From the NCBI GenBank assembly GCA_003168295.1, contig PMST01000700.1, forward strand, positions 12,507 through 17,987: a stretch of 5,481 bases of DNA. The letters are read 5' to 3'. Each line of letters starts with the position of its first letter. Within the stretch, counting starts at the first letter, position 1. Positions 1 to 4,870 of this stretch are shown here, piece by piece. The position numbers and the translations under genes are program-made. This DNA is from Actinomycetota bacterium. GTDB lineage: Bacteria; Actinomycetota; Actinomycetes; Streptosporangiales; Streptosporangiaceae. Under the pieces are notes generated by a model. It did no database searches. It was not told the DNA's origin and worked only from the letters and a program-made list of their open reading frames with translations.

Positions 1-429
1 GTGCGGGAATACCTGAACACCCAGCCGTGGCAGGAGCAGATCAAGGACTTCCGCGAACTGTACCGCGAGCGCAGGGACGCCACCTTGAGAGCGCTGTCCG
101 CGGTGATGCCGCCGGGCTGTCACTGGACCCGGCCGGCCGGGGGTTTTTACGTCTGGCTCGGTCTCCCCGAAGGGATCAACGCCAAGGCCATGCTGCCGCG
201 GGCGATCTCGTCGCGGGTCGCTTACGTGCCGGGAACGGGCTTCTACGCCGACGGCTCGGGCGGCGGGTACGCCCGGCTGTGCTACTCGTTCCCCGACCCC
301 GCCCGGATTACCGAAGGGGTCCGCCGCCTCGCCTCGGTCATCGAAAACGAGATGCAGCTGCGGGACGACTTCGCCCCGTCGACCCCGCCGACCCCGCCGG
401 GTCCGTCGCGTCCGACCCTCACCAGGTAA
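1..429 (+). CDS. Class I/II-fold PLP-dependent aminotransferase, C-terminal part
   Basis: This is the C-terminal domain of a fold-type I aminotransferase of the aminoadipate/MocR-like class I/II group. Such enzymes move amino groups between amino acids and 2-oxo acids in the cytoplasm using PLP. The visible 142 residues contain GGFYVWLGLP (residues 47-56), VPGTGFYADG (76-85) and RLCYSF (92-97). The Arg at 92 fits the residue that binds the substrate carboxylate in this fold. The PLP lysine and the N-terminal two thirds lie left of the window, so the GTG at base 1 is read here as an internal valine codon, not a start. After the family domain ends (about residue 115) comes a Pro/Thr/Ser-rich tail of about 20 residues (from PSTPPTPPG). 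The ligase gene starts 31 bases downstream on the same strand, so co-transcription is likely. The substrate cannot be told from this fragment. Confidence 0.88.
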   Translation: MREYLNTQPWQEQIKDFRELYRERRDATLRALSAVMPPGCHWTRPAGGFYVWLGLPEGINAKAMLPRAISSRVAYVPGTGFYADGSGGGYARLCYSFPDPARITEGVRRLASVIENEMQLRDDFAPSTPPTPPGPSRPTLTR

Positions 430-460
430 TCAACCCAAGCTGGGAACAGATTTAGAAATC

Positions 461-1414
461 ATGAGCGATCTCGAACGTGTCGTCATACTCGCTGGTGGCC
501 TGTCTCCCGAGCGGGAAGTGTCCTTGCACTCCGGACAGCGGATCCGTGACGCCCTGGCCAAGGAGGGTATCGACGCGGAGGTCGCGGACGCTGACTCGGG
601 CCTGCTGGCCCACCTGCGTGCCTACCCGCCCAGCGTCGTCTTCCCCGCCATTCACGGCGTCTGCGGGGAGGACGGCGCGATCCGGGAGGTGCTCAGCCTG
701 CTCGGCGTGCCGTATGTCGGCTCGGTGGCCAGCGCCTGCCAGATGGCCTTCGATAAGCCGACGGCCAAGGCCCTGGTCGCCGCGGCCGGGCTGACCACAC
801 CGCCGTCGGTGACGCTGCCGCGGGAGACATTCCACGACCTCGGGGCCGGTGCGGTCATCGACCTCATCGTGGCCAAGCTCGGGCTGCCGCTCTACGTCAA
901 GCCGTCCCGCGGCGGGTCTGCCCTCGGAGCCAGCCCGGTCCACACCGCGGCCGAACTGCCCGCCGCGGTGCTGAGCTGCTTCGCCTACGGGGAAACCGCT
1001 CTCATCGAACGGCTCATCCCCGGCACCGAAGTCGCGGTCGGGGTGATTGACCTCGGCCACGGCCCGCAGGCCCTGCCCGCGGTCGAGATCGTCCCCGGCG
1101 ATGGCGGCTACGACTACTCGGCCCGGTACACCGCGGGCAAGACCGAGTTCTACGTTCCAGCCCGGTTGTCCAGCGAGATCGCGAGCGAGATCGCCAGGAT
1201 CGCGATCACCGCGCACACGGCGCTGGGCCTGCGTGACCTGTCCCGGACCGATCTCATCGTCGACGACACCGGCACGGCCTATTTCCTCGAGGTCAACGTC
1301 TCCCCGGGCATGACCGAGACGAGCACCCTGCCGCTGGCCCTGGAGGCCTCGGGTCACACCTTCAGCAGCACCTGCGTCAGCCTGCTCGAGTTCGCCGCCG
1401 CCCGCGGCGCCTAG
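461..1414 (+). CDS. D-alanine--D-alanine ligase family ATP-grasp enzyme (divergent paralogue)
   Basis: At 317 residues this is close to E. coli DdlB (306) in length. Such ligases join two D-alanines with ATP for peptidoglycan precursors in the cytoplasm. Visible motifs are GGLSPEREVSLHSG (12-25, with the N-terminal catalytic Glu18), HGVCGEDGAI (65-74), DK (98-99), LYVKPSRGGSALG (144-156, Lys147 and Ser153), IERLIPGTEVAVGV (182-195) and LEVNVSPGMT (276-285). Asp264, Glu277 and Asn279 fit the three Mg2+ ligands. In the omega loop, YDYSARY (217-223) keeps the final Tyr typical of D-Ala-D-Ala ligases rather than the His of VanA-type D-lactate ligases. Departures from DdlB by motif alignment are Arg222 for Lys215, Arg184 for Lys181, Ala154 for Ser151, and an unusual SVASACQMAFDK stretch. 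The start is the first in-frame ATG after the aminotransferase stop. Its Shine-Dalgarno is weak (GGGA, about 15 bases upstream), which suggests translation within the operon. Actinobacteria usually carry their main ddl elsewhere, so this may be a second ligase or have another D-amino acid specificity. Confidence 0.9.
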   Translation: MSDLERVVILAGGLSPEREVSLHSGQRIRDALAKEGIDAEVADADSGLLAHLRAYPPSVVFPAIHGVCGEDGAIREVLSLLGVPYVGSVASACQMAFDKPTAKALVAAAGLTTPPSVTLPRETFHDLGAGAVIDLIVAKLGLPLYVKPSRGGSALGASPVHTAAELPAAVLSCFAYGETALIERLIPGTEVAVGVIDLGHGPQALPAVEIVPGDGGYDYSARYTAGKTEFYVPARLSSEIASEIARIAITAHTALGLRDLSRTDLIVDDTGTAYFLEVNVSPGMTETSTLPLALEASGHTFSSTCVSLLEFAAARGA

Positions 1415-1489
1415 CGCCCCCGGCTGACCGCGGCGCCCGGACCTCCGGTCACCCGCCGCGCCTGGCGGACCCCTCTGGATAGCCTCGCT

Positions 1490-1525
1490 CACTTGGGCGT
1501 GGGGGTGTCCCATAGGCTCGTTTCT
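1490..1525 (+). promoter_or_regulatory. Putative leaderless promoter of the threonine aldolase gene
   Basis: TAGGCT at 1513-1518 fits the actinobacterial -10 consensus TANNNT and ends 7 bases before the ATG at 1526. A transcript would therefore begin at or next to the start codon. A weak -35 candidate, CACTTG (1490-1495), lies 17 bases upstream. No Shine-Dalgarno precedes the ATG, as expected for a leaderless mRNA. A second similar stretch lies 33 bases upstream (ATAGCCTCGCTC at 1479-1490 against ATAGGCTCGTTT at 1512-1523), so a second -10-like box TAGCCT sits at 1480-1485. The 111-base gap between ddl and this gene (1415-1525) otherwise shows only GC-rich sequence. The promoter is inferred from pattern and position. 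Confidence 0.5.
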
Positions 1526-2545
1526 ATGACACAAGGCAAGAGCTTCGGCAGCGATAACCACTCGGGCGCGCACCCGGCGGTACTGCGCGCGATCATGGAT
1601 GCCAACTCCGGCGACGCGGTCGCCTACGGCGCTGATGCGTGGACCGAGCGGGTGACCGCCACGCTACGCGAGGCCTTCCATGCCGAGGGCGCCTTCCTGA
1701 TGCTGAACGGCACCGGCGCCAACGTGCTCGGCCTGAGCCTGCTGCTGCGTCGGCACGAGGGTGTCATCTGCGCCGACTCCGCGCACATCAATACCGACGA
1801 GTGCGGCGCACCCGAACACTTCCTCGGCACCAAGCTCCTGGGCGTCCCGACCCCGGACGGGAAGCTCACCCCCGAGCTGATCGCCGGACGGCTGGCCGGA
1901 CGCGGCGACGAACACTTCGTGCAGCCGGGAGTGGTCGCCCTCACCCAGTCGACCGAGTTCGGCACCTGCTACACCCTGGCCGAGCTGCGCAAGATCGCCG
2001 ACTTCGCCCACACCAGCGACCTGGGCGTCTACCTCGACGGCGCCCGGCTGGCCAATGCGGCCGCCTACCTCGACTGCCCGCTGGCCGAACTCGCCGAATG
2101 CGCCGATGTGCTCAGCTTCGGCGGCACCAAGAACGGCGCGATCGGCGCTGAAGCCCTCATCGTGATGCGCTCCGGCCTGGCCGCCGATGTGCCGTACCTG
2201 CGCAAGCAGCAGACTCAGCTCACCTCCAAGATGCGCTTCGTCGCCGCCCAGTTCGGCGCGCTGCTGCAGGACGATCTGTGGCGCGGCAGTGCCGCCCACG
2301 CCAACTCCATGGCCCGCCGCCTCGCCGCCGGGGCGGCCGCCGTCCCCGGTGTCGAGGTCGTCCACCCGGTCCAGGCCAATGCCGTCTTCGCCCGCCTCGA
2401 CCCCAAGCACATCGCAGCCCTCCAGCACGATTGGTTCTTTCACGTGTGGGACGAGCAGGAGTCCGTCGTCCGCTGGATGGCGGCCTTCGACACGACCGAG
2501 GCGGATGTCGATGCGTTTGTCGCCGGCATCCAATCGAGCGCCTGA
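1526..2545 (+). CDS. ltaE: Low-specificity L-threonine aldolase, PLP-dependent
   Basis: This is a 339-residue fold-type I PLP enzyme that cleaves L-threonine or L-allo-threonine to glycine and acetaldehyde in the cytoplasm. The motif pattern matches the Pseudomonas-type low-specificity aldolases better than E. coli LtaE. FGSDNHSGAHP lies at 7-17, LNGTGANVLGL at 60-70 and SAHINTDECGAPE at 85-97, where His87 should stack on the PLP ring. QSTEFGTCYTLAEL follows at 141-154, then LDGARLANA at 170-178 (Asp171 to the PLP nitrogen, Arg174), SFGGTKNG at 197-204 with the Schiff-base Lys202, and SVVRWMAAFDTTE at 313-325, whose Arg316 fits the substrate carboxylate binder. The frame stays open upstream to a TTG at 1493. 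The ATG at 1526 is preferred because similarity starts right after it (FGSDN at residue 7) and a -10 box ends 7 bases before it. It converges with parB, 60 bases between the stops. All key residues are present, so it looks intact. Confidence 0.9.
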   Translation: MTQGKSFGSDNHSGAHPAVLRAIMDANSGDAVAYGADAWTERVTATLREAFHAEGAFLMLNGTGANVLGLSLLLRRHEGVICADSAHINTDECGAPEHFLGTKLLGVPTPDGKLTPELIAGRLAGRGDEHFVQPGVVALTQSTEFGTCYTLAELRKIADFAHTSDLGVYLDGARLANAAAYLDCPLAELAECADVLSFGGTKNGAIGAEALIVMRSGLAADVPYLRKQQTQLTSKMRFVAAQFGALLQDDLWRGSAAHANSMARRLAAGAAAVPGVEVVHPVQANAVFARLDPKHIAALQHDWFFHVWDEQESVVRWMAAFDTTEADVDAFVAGIQSSA

Positions 2546-2563
2546 CGATGACCGCGAACCGAA

Positions 2564-2579
2564 GGTTTCCCGTGAAACA
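2564..2579. promoter_or_regulatory. parS: parS-like centromere site (ParB binding)
   Basis: GGTTTCCCGTGAAACA matches the chromosomal parS consensus TGTTTCACGTGAAACA at 14 of 16 positions. Over the 14-base core GTTTCACGTGAAAC only one base differs (A to C in the left half). The right half GTGAAACA is perfect. The site lies between the ends of the convergent ltaE and parB genes, beside parAB, where chromosomal parS sites are often found. ParB dimers would bind here and use CTP to slide onto flanking DNA, forming the complex that ParA moves. Sites with one mismatch are known to function in other species. The central change may weaken binding here, and other sites probably lie outside this window. 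Confidence 0.72.
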
Positions 2580-2585
2580 TCACGG
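2570..2585. repeat. Small inverted repeat overlapping the parS right half
   Basis: CCGTGA (2570-2575) and TCACGG (2580-2585) are perfect 6-bp arms around the 4-base loop AACA. The left arm uses the right half of the parS-like site. Both flanking genes end here, so an RNA hairpin could act as a short bidirectional terminator. No T-tract follows on either strand, however, so an intrinsic terminator is not well supported. Confidence 0.4.
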
Positions 2586-2605
2586 TGAACAACAGGAAGT
2601 CTGAG

Positions 2606-3601
2606 CTACTCCGGAGACTGTGAAGGCTCCGACCAGGGCTCCGATCCGGATACCTCGGGACTCATCGCCTTCACGATCCGCTCCAGGTCATCGATCGTCG
2701 CGAACTCGACGACGATCTTCCCCTTCCGCTGGCCCATTTCCACCTTGACCCGCGTCTCGAACAGGTCGGAGAGGCGGTCGGCCAGCTGGCGGAGGCCAGG
2801 AGCACTCGGCGGCCTGGCCGTGCTACGCGCGGGGCGGCGCGGCGGGGAGTCGTCGGTGCCGACCGCGACGATCTCCTCGACCGCACGGACCGATAGGCCC
2901 TCGGCCACGATCCGGGTCGCCAGGCGCTCCTGCGCTGCGGGATTCTCCACGCCGAGCAAGGCCCGGGCGTGGCCCGCGCTGAGCACACCCGCCGCGACGC
3001 GTTTCTGGACGGCCGGCGGCAGGTTCAGCAGGCGCAGGGTATTGCTGATGTGCGGGCGAGATCGGCCTATCTTGCGCGCGAGTTCCTCGTGGGTCGCGCC
3101 GAAATCGTCGAGGAGCTGCTGGTAGGCCGCGGCCTCCTCCAGCGGGTCGAGTTGCTGGCGGTGCAGGTTCTCGATCAGGGCGTCTCTGAGCAGGTCGTCA
3201 TCTTGGGTTTGCTTGACGATGGCGCCGATCTCGGTCAGCCCGGCCCGCTGGGCGGCCCGCCATCTCCGTTCGCCCATGATGAGCTCGTACCGGCCTGGTC
3301 CAGCGGCGCGAACCACCACCGGCTGCAGGAGGCCGACCTGCCGGATGGACTCCGCGAGCTCGTCGAGTGCCTCCTCGTCGAAGGTCCGCCTCGGCTGCCG
3401 GGGGTTCGGCGCGACCGCGGAGACCGCGATCTCCTTGTAGTGAGCCCCCAAGACCTGGACGGGGTCACCCGGGGAAGCAGGCGGAGCCTCAGCGGCGCTG
3501 GCCGGGTCCGCAGCACGGGCCGCGGCGTCGTCAGCGAGCCGCGAAGATTCCGGGATAAGCGCACCGAGTCCCCGTCCTAGGCCTCGTCTTTGCTGAGCCA
3601 C
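2606..3601 (-). CDS. parB: ParB chromosome partition protein (CTP-dependent parS clamp)
   Basis: This is a 331-residue ParB that loads at parS sites near the origin and spreads as a CTP-gated clamp. It works with ParA in origin segregation and, in the family, helps recruit SMC. Domains in order are: the N-terminal basic RRGLGRGLGAL (5-15), which stimulates ParA ATPase; an Ala/Pro-rich linker (about 22-48); and the ParB/Srx CTPase domain with NPRQPRR (66-72), LLQPVVVR (91-98), GERRWRAA (110-117) and ENLHRQQLDPLEEA (144-157). After these come the helix-turn-helix parS reader (about 170-194, GRSRPHISNTLRLL), SAGHARALL (208-216), a low-complexity linker rich in Pro and Arg (252-268), and the C-terminal dimerisation domain (about 269-315) with a Ser/Pro/Glu tail. 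It starts at GTG 3601, with GGGAGGGG upstream. It lies 50 bases downstream of the parA stop, so it is very probably co-transcribed. All CTP-binding motifs look intact. Confidence 0.97.
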   Translation of the reverse strand: MAQQRRGLGRGLGALIPESSRLADDAAARAADPASAAEAPPASPGDPVQVLGAHYKEIAVSAVAPNPRQPRRTFDEEALDELAESIRQVGLLQPVVVRAAGPGRYELIMGERRWRAAQRAGLTEIGAIVKQTQDDDLLRDALIENLHRQQLDPLEEAAAYQQLLDDFGATHEELARKIGRSRPHISNTLRLLNLPPAVQKRVAAGVLSAGHARALLGVENPAAQERLATRIVAEGLSVRAVEEIVAVGTDDSPPRRPARSTARPPSAPGLRQLADRLSDLFETRVKVEMGQRKGKIVVEFATIDDLERIVKAMSPEVSGSEPWSEPSQSPE

Positions 3602-3603
3602 TG

Positions 3604-3611
3604 CCCCTCCC
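3604..3611 (-). promoter_or_regulatory. Ribosome binding site of parB
   Basis: On the minus strand GGGAGGGG lies 2 bases before the GTG start of parB, with the GGAGG core about 4 bases away. It fixes the GTG at 3601 as the start. In-frame codons upstream read through the 15-bp repeats to a TAA at 3646-3644 without another start. The first G residues of the site belong to the last copy of the tandem repeat. Confidence 0.7.
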
Positions 3612-3651
3612 GATTCACCGCGTCCCGATTCACCGCGTCCCGATTACCGCA
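3608..3651 (-). repeat. 15-bp tandem repeat, nearly three copies, in the parA-parB gap
   Basis: On the plus strand the unit TCCCGATTCACCGCG occurs perfectly at 3608-3622 and 3623-3637. A third, altered copy, TCCCGATTACCGCA, lies at 3638-3651 (one base lost and the last base changed). The array fills almost the whole gap between the parA stop and the parB start, and its end supplies part of the parB ribosome binding site. Copy number sets the distance between the two genes. It may have arisen by replication slippage. No function is evident from sequence. Confidence 0.9.
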
Positions 3652-4857
3652 TCACCGTGCAGCCGCCGACTGCATGGCCAGTTCGCGTGCCGCTTCCGTA
3701 TAGGCGATGGCGCCACTCGACGCGGGGTCGTAGCTGATCACCGACTGCCCCCGGCTAGGCGCCTCCGACACCCGGACGCTTCTCGGGATGATGGTGCTCA
3801 GGACCGAAGTGCCGAAATGCGCGCGCACGTCGTCGGCCACATCCGAGGCGAGGCGGGTACGGCCGTCGTACATGGTCAACAGCACGGTGGAGACATGCAG
3901 TCCCGGATTGAAGTTGACCCGGACCAGCTCCGCCGTGTTCAGCAGCTGCTGGACGCCTTCGAGCGCGTAATACTCGCACTGGATCGGGAGCAGGACCTCC
4001 TCGGCGGCGACCAGCGCGTTCAGCGTCAGCAGTCCCAGCGAAGGAGGACAGTCGACGAGGATGTAGTCCAGGTTCGACGTGTCGTACGCGCGCAGCGCGC
4101 GAGCTAGCCGCAGCTCCCTCGCTACCACCGGGACCAGTTCGATCTCCGCCCCGGCGAGGTCGATCGTGGCGGGCGCGCAGTACAGGCCGGGCATGTCCCC
4201 GGCCGGCCCGACCACCTCGGCCAGCGGACGTTCGTCGATCAGCACGTCGTAGACGGAGGGAACGCCTGAATGGTGCGGCACATCCAGCGCCGTCGACGCG
4301 TTCCCCTGCGGATCCAGGTCCACCACCAGGACGCGCGAGCCGTGCTGGGCCAAGCTGGCGGCCAGGTTCACCGCCGTGGTCGTCTTGCCGACGCCGCCTT
4401 TCTGGTTCGCGATCGTCATGATCCGGCAGCGCGGCGGCCGTGGCCACGGCTGGCGGTCGCCTTTGCCTCGCGCGCCGAGCGCGATGCCCGCCGCCCGCGC
4501 TATCGGGGTGTCCCTCAGGTCCGGTGGAATCTCCGGAATGACGACCGGCCTGCCTTCACCTGTCAGCACCGGGTCCGGACTGTGGCCCCGGAGGGCTTCG
4601 TCCCCATGGGCCACACGGGCCTCGGGAATCTCGATGCCGCCGGTTGCCGACCTGCCCTCGTCCACCTGAACGCCTCTCGATTCTTGGCTCGAACCATCCG
4701 GCCAGCCCAGACCTCCGACCCTGGTCACCTCGCCGACCTGCGTGATGTCATCCGGCCGGTCCACCAGCGATCCTCCCGGCCAGCCCAGACCCCCCACGCT
4801 CGACCGTGCCGTACCGGAGATTTCTGCGCCCTGCCTGTCATAGCTGAGCCCCACCAT
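3652..4857 (-). CDS. parA: ParA/Soj chromosome partition ATPase with N-terminal extension
   Basis: This is a 401-residue ParA-family ATPase that binds DNA non-specifically as an ATP dimer. ParB-parS complexes stimulate its hydrolysis to move chromosome origins. The ATPase core (about 146-401) shows the deviant Walker A KGGVGKTT (153-160, signature Lys153 and Lys158), VLVVDLDPQGN (176-186) and Walker B YILVDCPPSLG (265-275). These are followed by PIQCEYYALEG (291-301) and the C-terminal IIPRSVRVSEAPSRGQSV. The first 145 residues form an extension ending in IPEIPPDLRDTPIA, whose DTPIA motif recurs in actinobacterial ParA proteins. The ATG at 4857 is preferred because AGGTGA sits 7 bases upstream, overlapping the rsmG stop. 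The alternative Met147 (4419) would give a Soj-sized 255 residues but has no Shine-Dalgarno and would drop DTPIA. Codons in the extension are less GC-biased than in the core (AGG, AGA, CAA, ATA occur), suggesting weak constraint. It is the middle gene of an rsmG-parA-parB operon. Confidence 0.96.
   Translation of the reverse strand: MVGLSYDRQGAEISGTARSSVGGLGWPGGSLVDRPDDITQVGEVTRVGGLGWPDGSSQESRGVQVDEGRSATGGIEIPEARVAHGDEALRGHSPDPVLTGEGRPVVIPEIPPDLRDTPIARAAGIALGARGKGDRQPWPRPPRCRIMTIANQKGGVGKTTTAVNLAASLAQHGSRVLVVDLDPQGNASTALDVPHHSGVPSVYDVLIDERPLAEVVGPAGDMPGLYCAPATIDLAGAEIELVPVVARELRLARALRAYDTSNLDYILVDCPPSLGLLTLNALVAAEEVLLPIQCEYYALEGVQQLLNTAELVRVNFNPGLHVSTVLLTMYDGRTRLASDVADDVRAHFGTSVLSTIIPRSVRVSEAPSRGQSVISYDPASSGAIAYTEAARELAMQSAAAR
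4690..4797 (-). repeat. Duplicated 10-residue segment in the ParA N-terminal extension
   Basis: Bases 4768-4797 and 4690-4719, read on the minus strand, encode VGGLGWPGGS (ParA residues 21-30) and VGGLGWPDGS (47-56). The two 30-base copies agree at 25 positions and share a perfect 16-base core CCGGCCAGCCCAGACC (plus strand 4698-4713 and 4776-4791). They are offset by 78 bases, a whole number of codons. This favours a real in-frame protein repeat over chance. No function is known to me. Confidence 0.85.
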
Positions 4858-4864
4858 GCCTGCC

Positions 4865-4870
4865 TCACCT
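4865..4870 (-). promoter_or_regulatory. Ribosome binding site of parA overlapping the rsmG stop
   Basis: On the minus strand AGGTGA (read 4870 to 4865) matches the 16S anti-Shine-Dalgarno complement over six bases and ends 7 bases before the ATG of parA at 4857. Its last three bases are the TGA stop of rsmG. Ribosomes finishing rsmG would be placed directly at the parA start, which suggests translational coupling. Confidence 0.7.

Noticed and set aside
1425..1451. TGACCG...CGGTCA inverted repeat after ddl as an intrinsic terminator
   Set aside because: The arms are only 6 bp around a 15-base loop, and no T-run follows, so it cannot be told from chance in such GC-rich sequence.
1493..1525. 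TTG at 1493 as the start of the threonine aldolase, adding 11 residues
   Set aside because: The added residues lie before the family's first conserved motif, have no ribosome binding site, and overlap the -10 box placed for the ATG at 1526.
452..1573. A 373-codon open frame on the minus strand opposite the ddl gene
   Set aside because: It is a typical antisense open frame of GC-rich coding DNA. It is rich in Gly, Arg, Asp and Ala without any recognisable motif, while the plus strand encodes a complete ATP-grasp enzyme.
2436..2451. TTTCACGTG inside ltaE as another parS site
   Set aside because: Only the left half matches (11 of 16 positions). The right half is TGGGA instead of AAACA, and the bases are explained by codons for FFHVWD.
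1664..2533. A 289-codon open frame on the minus strand opposite the threonine aldolase gene
   Set aside because: Its composition mirrors the sense gene and shows no domain motifs; the plus frame contains all catalytic residues of a threonine aldolase.
4087..4101. Perfect palindrome CGCGCGC-A-GCGCGCG inside parA
   Set aside because: It encodes the Arg/Ala/Leu codons of ARALRA in a conserved gene. Alternating CG runs of this kind are expected by chance at this base composition.
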